From Streptomyces sp. NBC_01460 (lineage in GTDB: Bacteria > Actinomycetota > Actinomycetes > Streptomycetales > Streptomycetaceae): 64,000 nucleotides of DNA. The DNA lies in contig NZ_CP109473.1 of NCBI RefSeq assembly GCF_036227405.1, forward strand, positions 3,906,001 to 3,970,000, in the 5' to 3' direction. A program made the translations under genes and the position numbers. This document shows positions 25,517 to 33,933 of this stretch, piece after piece (within the stretch, counting starts at the first letter, position 1; each line of letters opens with the position of its first letter). The notes under the pieces were generated by a model. That model saw only the letters and a program-made list of their open reading frames with translations. It searched no databases and was not told where the DNA came from.

Positions 25517-26254
25517 TCATGCGCGCCAGTCGAGCGGCACCTGCCTGGTCCTGTCCCAGGGGCGTTCCCACCCCGCGTAGTGGACAATCCTGTCGATCAC
25601 ACCGGCCGTGAATCCCCAGACCAGTGCGGATTCGACGAAGAACGCGGGGCCCGGGTGGCCGCTCGGATGGACGACGGTGACGCGATTGGCGGGGTCCGTG
25701 AGATCCGCCACGGTAGCGGTGAAGACCCGTGCCGTCTCGGCGGGGTCGACGGCACCCACCGGACTCGGCTTCCGCCACCACCCGAGGACGGGCGTGACGA
25801 CAAAGCTGCTCACCGGGATGTAGAGCCGGGGGAGCACGCCGAAGAGCTGGACCCCGTTCGGATCGAGGCCCGTCTCCTCCTCGGCCTCCCGCAGCGCGGC
25901 CCTGAGCGGCCCGGTGGTCGTGTGGTCGCCGTCCTCGGGGTCGAGGGAGCCGCCCGGGAACGACGGCTGGCCGGCGTGGGAGCGGAGGGTCCCCGAGCGC
26001 TCCATCAGGAGCAGCTCAGGACCACGCTCCCCTTCGCCGAAGAGGATCAGCACGGCCGACTGGCGCCCCGCACCGCTCTCCGGCGGCAGGAAGCGGCTGA
26101 GCTGCCCGGCCCGCACGGTCCGCGCCGCCCGCGCGACGGGCTCGAGCCAGGCGGGCAGGCCGTCGGTGGAGACGGTGAGCGCGCCGTCGTGCTGCCCGCC
26201 CGTCCCCGTGGGGGCCGCGGCGGCCGCGGCCCGTTTGCTCTGTGTGTGCGTCAT
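25517..26254 (-). CDS. NUDIX hydrolase, CoA-pyrophosphatase type
   Basis: A 245-residue nudix protein. The box FPGGSLDPEDGD...AALREAEEETGL fits the nudix consensus with a short insertion, and the preceding LLMERSGTLRSHAGQPSFPGG is the CoA-pyrophosphatase (NUDT7/CoAse) signature. It should cleave CoA or related dinucleotides to 4'-phosphopantetheine and nucleotide. An Ala-rich N-terminal tail precedes the domain. The ATG at 26254 has GGGGGTG upstream; the open frame extends into the upstream repeat tract but that stretch is not protein-like. It lies between nth and marP on the same strand. Confidence 0.9.
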   Translation of the reverse strand: MTHTQSKRAAAAAAPTGTGGQHDGALTVSTDGLPAWLEPVARAARTVRAGQLSRFLPPESGAGRQSAVLILFGEGERGPELLLMERSGTLRSHAGQPSFPGGSLDPEDGDHTTTGPLRAALREAEEETGLDPNGVQLFGVLPRLYIPVSSFVVTPVLGWWRKPSPVGAVDPAETARVFTATVADLTDPANRVTVVHPSGHPGPAFFVESALVWGFTAGVIDRIVHYAGWERPWDRTRQVPLDWRA

Positions 26255-26294
26255 GGGCACCCCCGTCGTTGCAACGCCTGTCGTCGGCCAATTC

Positions 26295-26420
26295 GTTCCG
26301 AACGGATCCGGTCCGCCCGGAGGAGGGGCATCGCCTCGCCCCGTACGGATCCGGTCCGCCCGGAGGAGGGGCGTCGCCTCGTTCCGAACGGATCCGGTCC
26401 GCCCACCACGGGGCACCGCT
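26295..26420. repeat. 43-bp tandem repeats between nth and the nudix gene
   Basis: GGATCCGGTCCGCCC recurs at 26304, 26347 and 26390, an exact 43-base period. Copies 1 and 2 also share GGAGGAGGGGCRTCGCCTCG, and copies 1 and 3 share GTTCCGAAC. The third copy decays after GCCCACCACGGGG. Each unit contains the palindrome CGGATCCG. The tract fills half of the space between nth and the nudix gene. Confidence 0.9.
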
Positions 26421-26507
26421 CCCCCGTCCGCCGGACACCGGGCCACCGTTCGCCCTCGCCCGCAGGCCGCTCGCACCTCGCCCGTGGAGACCGGGAGGAA
26501 CGGCCGC

Positions 26508-27476
26508 TCACCCGGCTCCCAGAGGCGGGGCGGGGATGCCCGGGTAGTCCGGAGGCGGGCTGAGGCGCTGGCCCGGATATCCGCCCATCTCGTACTTCAG
26601 GAGCTTCTTCGCCTTCTCGGGATCCGTCTCGCCCTCTCCGTAGGAGGGGCAGAGGGGAGCGATCGGACAGGCACCGCAGGCGGGCTTGCGGGAGTGGCAG
26701 ATGCGGCGGCCGTGGAAGACCACGCGGTGCGAGAGCATCGTCCACTCGCTCTTCGGGAAGATCGCCGCGACCTCCGCCTCGACCTTCTCCGGGTCCTCCT
26801 GCTCGGTCCACTTCCAGCGGCGGACCAGCCGGCCGAAGTGGGTGTCCACCGTGATGCCGGGTACGCCGAAGGCGTTGCCGAGGACGACGTTGGCCGTCTT
26901 GCGCCCGACTCCGGGCAGCTTCACGAGATCTGCCAGCCTGCCGGGGACCTCTCCCCCGAAGTCGTCCCTCAGAGCGGCCGACAGGCCCATCAGGGACCGG
27001 GCCTTGGCCCGGAAGAAGCCGGTCGGCCGGATGATCTCCTCCAGCTTCTCGGGGACGGCGGCGGCCATGTCCTCCGGCGTCGGATACGCGGCGAAGAGCG
27101 CGGGAGTCGTCTGGTTGACCCTCAGGTCGGTGGTCTGCGCGGAGAGGACCGTCGCCACCAAGAGCTCGAAGGGGTTACGGAAGTCCAGCTCGGGATGGGC
27201 GTACGGATAGACCTCGGCGAGCTCGCGGTTGATCCGGCGGGCGCGGCGGACCATGGCGAGGTGCGACTCCGGCTTCGCGGGCTTGGCCGCGGGCGCGGAC
27301 GACGCCTTCACGGGCTTGCCCGACGACTGCGCGGACTTCGCCGACGCAGTTGCTCCCGTTGGGCGATTTGCGGCTCTTTTACCACTTCGACCACCTTGTT
27401 CGCCCACAGCGGAATTCCTGTCTCCCGACACCCCATCAGCCCCCTTGGCCTGCGCTCTCACCGGCGTTCCGGACAC
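26508..27476 (-). CDS. nth: Endonuclease III
   Basis: DNA glycosylase/AP lyase for oxidised pyrimidines. The helix-hairpin-helix [14 protein letters not shown] has the catalytic Lys, VDTHFGR the catalytic Asp, and [17 protein letters not shown] the C-x6-C-x2-C-x5-C iron-sulfur cluster. The core begins near residue 75; the first 70 residues are Ala/Lys/Ser-rich and probably disordered. The GTG at 27476 gives 322 residues, but GTG codons further in are also possible starts and no SD decides. It is divergent from crp with 184 bases between. Confidence 0.93.
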   Translation of the reverse strand: MSGTPVRAQAKGADGVSGDRNSAVGEQGGRSGKRAANRPTGATASAKSAQSSGKPVKASSAPAAKPAKPESHLAMVRRARRINRELAEVYPYAHPELDFRNPFELLVATVLSAQTTDLRVNQTTPALFAAYPTPEDMAAAVPEKLEEIIRPTGFFRAKARSLMGLSAALRDDFGGEVPGRLADLVKLPGVGRKTANVVLGNAFGVPGITVDTHFGRLVRRWKWTEQEDPEKVEAEVAAIFPKSEWTMLSHRVVFHGRRICHSRKPACGACPIAPLCPSYGEGETDPEKAKKLLKYEMGGYPGQRLSPPPDYPGIPAPPLGAG

Positions 27477-27582
27477 CCGGCCAGCCTAGAGCCAGGGGCT
27501 GACATCCGCCCCGGTCACCGCGTATCCACGCCCAATCGGCCCCCTGCCGTAGGGTCCGGCACGCCCGTGCGTCAAACTGGTT

Positions 27583-27598
27583 TGTGATCGATCGCACT
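27583..27598 (+). promoter_or_regulatory. Candidate Crp-binding site upstream of crp
   Basis: TGTGATCGATCGCACT matches the classical TGTGA-N6-TCACA palindrome at 8 of 10 positions, with a self-complementary TCGATC centre. It lies 62 bases before the crp start codon and 106 bases before nth. This suits autoregulation of crp, and possibly control of the divergent nth gene; inferred from pattern only. Confidence 0.65.
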
Positions 27599-27660
27599 GT
27601 TTTACCGTCCGGCATCATGGAAACCACGCTTCCCTGAACAGGCCGACAAGGAGAGAACTC

Positions 27661-28335
27661 GTGGACGACGTTCTGCGGCGCGCCCCGCTTTTCGCGGCGC
27701 TCGATGACGAGCAGGCCGCGGAGCTCCGCGCCTCGATGAGTGAGGTGACCCTCGCGCGCGGCGACGCGCTGTTCCACGAGGGCGACCCGGGCGACCGCCT
27801 GTACGTGGTCACCGAGGGCAAGGTGAAGCTCCACCGCACCTCCCCCGACGGCCGGGAGAACATGCTGGCCGTCCTCGGCCCCGGTGAGCTGATCGGTGAG
27901 CTGTCGCTCTTCGACCCGGGTCCGCGCACCGCGACCGCCTCCGCGCTCACCGAGGTCAAGCTCCTCGGCCTGGGCCACGGAGACCTCCAGCCCTGGCTGA
28001 ACGCCCGCCCCGAGGTGGCCACCGCGCTGCTGCGCGCCGTCGCCCGCCGCCTGCGCAAGACCAACGACCAGATGTCCGACCTGGTCTTCTCCGACGTACC
28101 GGGGCGCGTCGCCCGTGCGCTCCTCGACCTGTCGCGCCGCTTCGGTGTGCAGTCGGAGGAGGGCATCCACGTCGTGCACGACCTGACGCAGGAGGAGCTG
28201 GCCCAGCTGGTCGGCGCCTCCCGCGAGACGGTCAACAAGGCGCTCGCGGACTTCGCGGGCCGCGGCTGGCTCCGGCTCGAGGCGCGCGCCGTGATCCTGC
28301 TGGACGTGGAGCGGCTCGCGAAGCGCTCCCGCTGA
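27661..28335 (+). CDS. crp: CRP/FNR-family regulator Crp
   Basis: A 224-residue cAMP-receptor-type activator. The cyclic-nucleotide domain (residues about 7-120) has GELIGELSLFDPGPRTATASA as phosphate-binding cassette, with the Arg and Thr/Ala that contact cAMP. A dimer helix follows, and the winged HTH is near LTQEELAQLVGASRETVNKAL (about residues 178-200), with the recognition-helix Arg and Glu kept. In S. coelicolor, Crp controls germination, growth and many antibiotic clusters. The GTG start follows AAGGAGAG. A hairpin terminator follows at 28396-28423. Confidence 0.95.
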   Translation: MDDVLRRAPLFAALDDEQAAELRASMSEVTLARGDALFHEGDPGDRLYVVTEGKVKLHRTSPDGRENMLAVLGPGELIGELSLFDPGPRTATASALTEVKLLGLGHGDLQPWLNARPEVATALLRAVARRLRKTNDQMSDLVFSDVPGRVARALLDLSRRFGVQSEEGIHVVHDLTQEELAQLVGASRETVNKALADFAGRGWLRLEARAVILLDVERLAKRSR

Positions 28336-28395
28336 CGCCTCCGCCCGCCCTCACGCGGTGGCCGGAAGACGGACCGGGCACGGCACCGTCACCGA

Positions 28396-28423
28396 AAAGG
28401 CCCCACCACCCGGTGGGGCCTTT
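28396..28423. terminator. crp/MBL bidirectional terminator
   Basis: AAAGGCCCCACC and GGTGGGGCCTTT form a perfect 12-bp stem with a 4-base loop, with flanking A and T tracts in both directions. It separates converging crp and the metallo-hydrolase. Confidence 0.85.
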
Positions 28424-28444
28424 CGCGTGCGCACCCGGACCGGT

Positions 28445-29275
28445 TCAGATCAGACCGTGCTCGGTCAGGTACTCCATCTGGGCCCGCACCGACAGCTCCG
28501 CCGCCGGCCAGAGGGAACGGTCCACGTCCGCGTACACCGCCGCCACGACCTCGGCAGGCGTCCGGTGTCCCGCCTCCACGGCCGTCTCGACCTGGGCCAG
28601 GCGGTTCGCCCGGTGGGCGAGGTAGAACTCCACGGCACCCTGCGCGTCCTCCAGCACCGGTCCGTGCCCCGGCAGCACGGTGTGCACCCCGTCGTCGACC
28701 GTCAGCGAGCGCAGTCGCCGCAGGGTGTCCAGGTAGTCGCCGAGCCTGCCGTCCGGGTGGGCGACGACCGTGGTCCCGCGCCCGAGGATCGTGTCGCCCG
28801 TCAGCACCGCCCGGTCGGCGGGCAGATGGAAGGAGAGCGAGTCCGCGGTGTGCCCCGGGGTGGGGACGACCCGGAGTTCGAGCCCTCCCGTGGTGATCAC
28901 GTCGCCGGCCGTGAGGCCCTCGTCGCCCAGGCGCAGCGCCACGTCCAGGGCCCGCACCTTCGTGCGTGTGAGCTCGGCGAACCGGGCCGCGCCCTCCGCG
29001 TGGTCGGGGTGGCCGTGGGTGAGCAGGGTGAGGCCGACGCGCTTCCCCGACCCCTCCGCGGCGGCGACGACGGCGCGCAGATGTACGTCGTCGAGCGGGC
29101 CGGGGTCGATCACGACCGCGAGGTCGGAGTCCGGCTCCGCGACGATCCAGGTGTTGGTCCCGTCCAGGGTCATCGCCGAGGCGTTGGGGGCCAGGACGTT
29201 GACCGTACGGGTCGTGGCGGGTCCGGAGAGGACCCCGCCGCGGGGCTGTCCGGGCAGGGCGGCCGCATCGCTCAT
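28445..29275 (-). CDS. MBL-fold metallo-hydrolase (LACTB2-like)
   Basis: A 276-residue metallo-beta-lactamase-fold enzyme. The metal motif THGHPDHAEG, then PTPGHTADS, LTGDTILG and LPGHGPVLED give the full set of dinuclear ligands. A C-terminal winged-helix-like region (residues about 220-276) resembles LACTB2-type endoribonucleases, but the substrate is unknown. Its start overlaps the end of the upstream nudix gene as ATGA, so they are cotranscribed. I recall the same neighbour next to crp in mycobacteria (Rv3677c). Confidence 0.88.
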   Translation of the reverse strand: MSDAAALPGQPRGGVLSGPATTRTVNVLAPNASAMTLDGTNTWIVAEPDSDLAVVIDPGPLDDVHLRAVVAAAEGSGKRVGLTLLTHGHPDHAEGAARFAELTRTKVRALDVALRLGDEGLTAGDVITTGGLELRVVPTPGHTADSLSFHLPADRAVLTGDTILGRGTTVVAHPDGRLGDYLDTLRRLRSLTVDDGVHTVLPGHGPVLEDAQGAVEFYLAHRANRLAQVETAVEAGHRTPAEVVAAVYADVDRSLWPAAELSVRAQMEYLTEHGLI

Positions 29276-30198
29276 GAGGGGTTTCCGTCCGTGCCGGTGC
29301 CCGCGGGAGGCGAGGCGGGCCCGCCCGCTGTCGGGACGTGTTTGGTGAACTCGTCGTGCCCCGGCCAGCTCAGCACCAGCTCGTCACCCTCCATACGGGC
29401 CTCTGCCAGCACCGGAGCGAGGTTCTGGGCATCCGCTGCCTTCAGCGCCTCCGCGGCCGTCCCGTACGGCCTCAGCGCCCGCAGGGTGGCCACGGTGGGC
29501 GGCATCATCAGCAGTTCGCCCTTGTCGTAGCCGTCGGCGGCGTCCCCAGGGCGGATCCACACCGTCCGGTCGGCCTCGGTGGAGGCGTTCCGGGTGCGCT
29601 GGCCCTCCGGGAGCGCGGCCACGAAGAACCAGGTGTCGTAGCGCCGCGGTTCGAAGGCCGGGGTGATCCAGCGTGCCCACGCGGCCAGCAGATCGGAGCG
29701 GAGCACCAGGCCCCGGCGGTCCAGGAAGCCGGCGAAGGACAGCTCACGGTCGACGAGGGCCTGGCGGTCGGCCTCCCAGTCGGCGCCCGTGGTGTCACTG
29801 ACGACGGTGCCGGCGGTCGGCCCGGCCAGCAGGACACCCGCCTCCTCGTACGTCTCCCGGACCGCGGCGCAGACCACGGCCTGGGCCTCCGCCGCCGAGC
29901 CGACGCCCAGCCGCACGGCCCAGGTCTCCAGGGACGGCCCGGCCCAGCCGACGAGGTGGTCGTCGTCCCGCGGATCGACCCCGCCACCCGGATAGGCGTA
30001 CGCGCCCCCGGCGAAGGCCATGCTGGTGCGCCGGCGCAGCATGTGGACGGACGGACCGGCGGTGCCCGGTCCCGAGGTGTCGTCCCGGAGCAGCATCACC
30101 GTGGCCGCGCGCCTGGGGGGCACAGCTGTCAGCTCGCCGCTGGCGAGGGCCCGGATCCGGGCGGGCCATTCCGGTGGGTACCACTGACCGTTCGACAT
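29272..30198 (-). CDS. NUDIX hydrolase, NUDT19-like
   Basis: A 308-residue nudix protein. MAFAGGAYAYPGGGVDPRDDD and the later AAVRETYEEAGVLL form a nudix box interrupted by an insertion of about 35 residues, the pattern of the NUDT19/RP2 group, which acts on acyl-CoAs. It is first in an operon with the MBL gene (4-base overlap). TAGCCT at 30205-30210 on the coding strand lies six bases before the ATG and there is no SD, so the transcript is probably leaderless. Confidence 0.85.
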   Translation of the reverse strand: MSNGQWYPPEWPARIRALASGELTAVPPRRAATVMLLRDDTSGPGTAGPSVHMLRRRTSMAFAGGAYAYPGGGVDPRDDDHLVGWAGPSLETWAVRLGVGSAAEAQAVVCAAVRETYEEAGVLLAGPTAGTVVSDTTGADWEADRQALVDRELSFAGFLDRRGLVLRSDLLAAWARWITPAFEPRRYDTWFFVAALPEGQRTRNASTEADRTVWIRPGDAADGYDKGELLMMPPTVATLRALRPYGTAAEALKAADAQNLAPVLAEARMEGDELVLSWPGHDEFTKHVPTAGGPASPPAGTGTDGNPS

Positions 30199-30351
30199 GG
30201 CCGGAGGCTATCCGGAACCGCGCCGATGTTCGAGGGGTCCGCAGATCGATGCATGCCCCTTACACACATGACTCCGCCAGGTCATGACACGGGCGATCCC
30301 GCCCGGTCGGGGACCGGACGGGATCGAAAGTGCGGGATCGGGCGGTACGGA

Positions 30352-30822
30352 TCAGGCGTCGACGAGCTCGACCTGGACCTCGACCTCCACCGGCGCGTCC
30401 AGCGGCAGCACCGCGACGCCCACGGCGCTGCGGGCGTGTACACCCTTGTCGCCCAGCACGGCGCCCAGCAACTCGCTCGCGCCGTTGATCACGCCCGGCT
30501 GCCCGGTGAAGTCCGAGGCCGAGGCGACGAAGCCCACGACCTTCACGACACGGGCGATCCGGTCCAGGTCACCGGCGACCGACTTCACGGCCGCCAGGGC
30601 GTTCAGCGCGCAGGTCTTCGCGAGCTCCTTGGCCTCGTCCGCCGTCACCTCGGCGCCGACCTTGCCGGTGACGGCGAGCTTGCCGTCCACCATCGGGAGC
30701 TGGCCGGAGGTGTAGACGTACACCCCGGACCGCACGGCCGGCTGGTAGGAGGCCAGCGGCGGCACGACGTCGGGGAGCGTCAGGCCGAGTTCGGTGAGCT
30801 TCGCCTCGACGGCGCCCGCCAC
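30352..30822 (-). CDS. RidA-family protein
   Basis: A 156-residue RidA/YjgF-fold protein, in the family of enamine/imine deaminases that detoxify reactive 2-aminoacrylate. The GVYVYTSGQLPMVDG strand, DEAKELAKTCALNALAAV helix, DFTGQPGVINGAS segment, GARSAVGV-like stretch (HARSAVGVAVLP) and VEVEVQVELVDA end match the family. The catalytic Arg of the IPA/RidA core appears in HARSAVGV. I chose the GTG at 30822 because it overlaps the upstream stop (TAGTG) and has GGGAG nine bases ahead. It is coupled to the DUF4177 gene. Confidence 0.88.
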   Translation of the reverse strand: MAGAVEAKLTELGLTLPDVVPPLASYQPAVRSGVYVYTSGQLPMVDGKLAVTGKVGAEVTADEAKELAKTCALNALAAVKSVAGDLDRIARVVKVVGFVASASDFTGQPGVINGASELLGAVLGDKGVHARSAVGVAVLPLDAPVEVEVQVELVDA

Positions 30823-30980
30823 TACGGCTTCTCCCGCTTCAGGTAGGCCACGAGCTGCTCGGGGTTGTTCGGGCCGGGAACGACCTGGACCAGCTCCCAG
30901 CCGTCCTCGCCCCAGGTGTCCAGAATCTGCTTGGTCGCGTGCACGAGAAGGGGCACGGTCGCGTATTCCCACTTGGTCAT
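30822..30980 (-). CDS. Small DUF4177-type protein
   Basis: A 52-residue protein, MTKWEYATVPLLVHATKQIL..., with the WEY/WG-DGWELV pattern of DUF4177, whose function is unknown. It overlaps the RidA start by one base. On the coding strand TACAGT (30988-30993) lies seven bases before the ATG with no SD, suggesting a leaderless message. It is divergent from the first Get3-like ATPase gene with 72 bases between the starts, a tight pairing I recall as common in actinomycetes. Confidence 0.8.
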   Translation of the reverse strand: MTKWEYATVPLLVHATKQILDTWGEDGWELVQVVPGPNNPEQLVAYLKREKP

Positions 30981-31052
30981 GCAGCCGACTGTAATGCCTG
31001 GCACACGCGGCCTCGTGCGTAGCCTGCCTGCCGACTGGTTAGGCTCGAAGAC

Positions 31053-32087
31053 GTGAGCAGGTTCCAGGTCGTCAGCGGCAAGGGCGGGACCGGTAAGACC
31101 ACGGTCGCCGCCGCACTCGCGCTCGCCCTCGCGACCGAGGGCAGGCGCACTCTCCTCGTCGAGGTCGAGGGCAGGCAGGGCATCGCCCAGCTCTTCGAGT
31201 CCGAGGCCCTCCCCTACGAGGAACGCCGGATCGCCGTCGCGCCGGGCGGCGGCGAGGTCCACGCCCTGGCGATCGACGCCGAGCGCGCACTCCTCGACTA
31301 CCTCCAGATGTTCTACAAGCTCGGCAGCGCGGGCCGGGCGCTGAAGAAGCTCGGGGCGATCGACTTCGCCACCACCATCGCGCCGGGAGTCCGGGACGTC
31401 CTGCTGACCGGCAAGGCCTGCGAGGCCGTACGCCGCAAGGACAAGCAGGGCCGGTTCGTCTACGACTACGTGATCATGGACGCGCCGCCCACCGGTCGCA
31501 TCACCCGCTTCCTCAACGTGAACGACGAGGTGGCGGGGCTGGCGCGGATCGGCCCGATACACAATCAGGCGCAGGCCGTGATGAGAGTGCTGAAGTCCCC
31601 CGAGACCGCCGTCCACCTGGTGACGCTCCTGGAGGAGATGCCGGTCCAGGAGACCGCGGACGGCATCGCCGAGCTGCGGGCCGCCGAACTGCCCGTGGGC
31701 CGGGTCGTGGTGAACATGGTGCGGCCCCACCTGCTGGACGAGGAGACGCTGCGCACGGCGTCGGGGGGCCGCCGCAAGGAGATCGCGAAGACGCTCACCC
31801 GGGCCGGCGTGACGGGTTCCGCGGCGCTGGTCAAGCCGCTGGTCGAGCAGGCGGCCGAGCATGCACAGCGGGTCGGCCTGGAGCGTGAGCAGCGCGCGGT
31901 GCTGGCCGGGCTCGGGCTGCCCATGGCCGAGCTCCCGCTGATGGGCGAGGGAGTGAGCCTGCCGGCGTTGCACGAGCTGGCGGAGGAGTTCCGCAAACAG
32001 GGTGTCGGCGACGAGACCGCGGACGCGGCGGGGCAGACGTCCCCGGGCGGGAAGCGACGCGGCTCCGGACGAGGGGTGGGGTCATGA
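31053..32087 (+). CDS. ArsA/Get3-like ATPase 1
   Basis: A 344-residue SIMIBI ATPase. GKGGTGKTTVAAALAL is a deviant Walker A with the signature lysine; VIMDAPPTGRITRFL is the switch II/Walker B region. It forms a two-gene unit with the next ATPase (ATGA overlap). By relation to mycobacterial Rv3679/Rv3680 the two should form a heteromeric complex; in that system a role in exporting toxic metabolites during glycerol use is reported. The C-terminus is a basic Gly/Ser tail. TAGGCT at 31040-31045 sits seven bases before the GTG, with no SD. Confidence 0.88.
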   Translation: MSRFQVVSGKGGTGKTTVAAALALALATEGRRTLLVEVEGRQGIAQLFESEALPYEERRIAVAPGGGEVHALAIDAERALLDYLQMFYKLGSAGRALKKLGAIDFATTIAPGVRDVLLTGKACEAVRRKDKQGRFVYDYVIMDAPPTGRITRFLNVNDEVAGLARIGPIHNQAQAVMRVLKSPETAVHLVTLLEEMPVQETADGIAELRAAELPVGRVVVNMVRPHLLDEETLRTASGGRRKEIAKTLTRAGVTGSAALVKPLVEQAAEHAQRVGLEREQRAVLAGLGLPMAELPLMGEGVSLPALHELAEEFRKQGVGDETADAAGQTSPGGKRRGSGRGVGS

Positions 32088-33517
32088 CGCCGGAGACGGA
32101 CATCGCACCGGGACTGAGGACGGACGCGCTCCTGGACGACCCGGAGATCCGCATCATCGTGTGCTGCGGATCCGGCGGCGTGGGCAAGACCACGACCGCG
32201 GCGGCGCTCGGCGTACGGGCGGCCGAGCGCGGACGCAAGGTCGTCGTCCTCACCATCGACCCGGCTCGCCGGCTCGCCCAGTCCATGGGCATCGACCAGC
32301 TGGACAACGTCCCGCGCCGGGTCGAGGACATCGCGGGCAAGGGCGAGCTGCACGCCATGATGCTCGACATGAAGCGCACCTTCGACGAGACCGTCGAGGC
32401 GCACACGGACGCCGAGCGGGCCCGCGCGATCCTGGAGAACCCCTTCTACCAGTCGCTGTCGGCCGGGTTCGCGGGCACGCAGGAGTACATGGCGATGGAG
32501 AAGCTGGGGCAGCTGAGGGCGCGCGACGAGTGGGACCTGATCATCGTCGACACCCCGCCGTCCCGTTCCGCGCTGGACTTCCTGGACGCGCCGAAACGTC
32601 TCGGCTCGTTCCTGGACGGGAAGTTCATCCGGCTGCTGATCGCTCCGGCGAAGATCGGCGGGCGGGCCGGGATGAAGTTCCTCAACGTCGGCATGTCGAT
32701 GATGACGGGGACGCTCGGCAAACTGCTCGGCGGCCAGTTCCTGCGCGACGTACAGACCTTCGTCGCGGCGATGGACTCCATGTTCGGCGGATTCCGTACC
32801 CGGGCCGACGCGACGTACAAGCTGCTCCAGGCGCCCGGCACGGCGTTCCTCGTGGTGGCGACGCCGGAGCGCGACGCGCTGCGTGAGGCCGCCTACTTCG
32901 TGGAACGGCTGGCCGCGGAGGAGATGCCGCTGGCCGGCCTCGTCCTCAACCGGGTGCACGGCAGCGAGGCCTCCCGGCTCTCCGCGGAGCGGGCACTGGC
33001 CGCCGCGGAAAATCTTGAAGACGCCGGCATTGTGGATCAGGCGGCCGGGAAGGCTGGCCTTGGTGACCCGGCGGACCCGGCGGCCGCCACCTCTCCCGAA
33101 GCCCCGGAGTCGCCACTCTCCCCCGAGCACGACGACGAGTCCTCCCCGCACGAGCCGCTACAGCAGGAGCCGCCCCGGCACGACCACACGTCGCGCACCC
33201 CTGAGCCGCAGAGCCGTGGCCGAAAGTCGACTGACCCGTCCGGACCACCCGCGATCGCGGAGGTGGACGGGCACGACGGAGCCGACGCGGACGTCGCGTC
33301 CGTCGAGCAGCTGACCGCAGGCCTGTTGCGGCTGCACGCCGAGCGAATGCAGGTGGTCGCGCGCGAACAGCACACACGCGAGCGCTTCACCACACTCCAC
33401 CCCGAGGTCCCGGTGACCGAGGTGGCCGCACTGCCCGGTGACGTGCACGACCTCTCAGGCCTCAGGGCCATCGGGGAACGGCTCGCGACCGGTTCCACCC
33501 CGGCCGGAGCTGCGTAG
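32084..33517 (+). CDS. ArsA/Get3-like ATPase 2
   Basis: A 477-residue partner of the preceding ATPase. The P-loop is CCGSGGVGKTTTAAAL, in which the signature lysine of Get3 is replaced by Ser while the catalytic GKT is kept. IIVDTPPSRSALDFLDAP is the switch region, and a Met-rich stretch (FLNVGMSMMTGTL) could be a hydrophobic client-binding segment. Residues about 315-420 are a Pro/Glu/Ser/Asp-rich linker before a short helical C-terminal domain. The pair resembles two unequal halves of ArsA. It converges on wblA. Confidence 0.88.
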   Translation: MTPETDIAPGLRTDALLDDPEIRIIVCCGSGGVGKTTTAAALGVRAAERGRKVVVLTIDPARRLAQSMGIDQLDNVPRRVEDIAGKGELHAMMLDMKRTFDETVEAHTDAERARAILENPFYQSLSAGFAGTQEYMAMEKLGQLRARDEWDLIIVDTPPSRSALDFLDAPKRLGSFLDGKFIRLLIAPAKIGGRAGMKFLNVGMSMMTGTLGKLLGGQFLRDVQTFVAAMDSMFGGFRTRADATYKLLQAPGTAFLVVATPERDALREAAYFVERLAAEEMPLAGLVLNRVHGSEASRLSAERALAAAENLEDAGIVDQAAGKAGLGDPADPAAATSPEAPESPLSPEHDDESSPHEPLQQEPPRHDHTSRTPEPQSRGRKSTDPSGPPAIAEVDGHDGADADVASVEQLTAGLLRLHAERMQVVAREQHTRERFTTLHPEVPVTEVAALPGDVHDLSGLRAIGERLATGSTPAGAA

Positions 33518-33555
33518 GACCCACCACCGGGCCTCCCTCGCGGGAGCCCGTGGCA

Positions 33556-33933
33556 CTACCCCACGGCGGCGAACGTCTCGTGCAGCTCGTCGTCGTGCAG
33601 GTCGTCTTCATGCAGATCGTCGTCCAGGCCCACCGCTGCGGGCAGCATGCCCGTGGACCGCTCGTACTCACTGCGCGCGGTCTCCAGCAGGCGGCGCCAG
33701 GAGGTCACGGTGGGCCGTCGCCTCAGCAGTGCGCGGCGCTCCCGCTCCGTCATTCCACCCCACACGCCGAACTCGACGCGATTGTCCAGCGCATCGGCCA
33801 GGCACTCGGTCCGCACCGGGCATCCGGTGCACACCGCCTTGGCCCTGTTCTGCGCTGCCCCTTGTACGAACAGTTCATCCGGATCGGTAGTGCGGCAGGC
33901 TGCCTGCGCACTCCAGTCGGTTACCCAGCCCAT
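33556..33933 (-). CDS. wblA: WhiB-like regulator WblA
   Basis: A 125-residue WhiB-family iron-sulfur protein. The four cluster cysteines are Cys13, Cys35, Cys38 and Cys44 (AACRTTD, VCTGCPVRTEC), with the turn GVWGGMTERERRALLRRRP and a basic helix. WblA is a global brake on antibiotic production and is needed for sporulation in streptomycetes. I chose the ATG reading MGWVTDW; an upstream GTG (33990) would add 19 residues. The C-terminus, after a region shared with known WblA, carries an unusual acidic/His repeat (DLHEDDLHDDELHE). Confidence 0.93.
   Translation of the reverse strand: MGWVTDWSAQAACRTTDPDELFVQGAAQNRAKAVCTGCPVRTECLADALDNRVEFGVWGGMTERERRALLRRRPTVTSWRRLLETARSEYERSTGMLPAAVGLDDDLHEDDLHDDELHETFAAVG

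Noticed and set aside
26295..26420. CRISPR array
   Set aside because: Repeats follow one another with no unique spacers, and there are no cas genes.
28358..29530. Long frame antisense to the MBL and nudix genes
   Set aside because: Composition artefact; the sense strand has full catalytic motifs.
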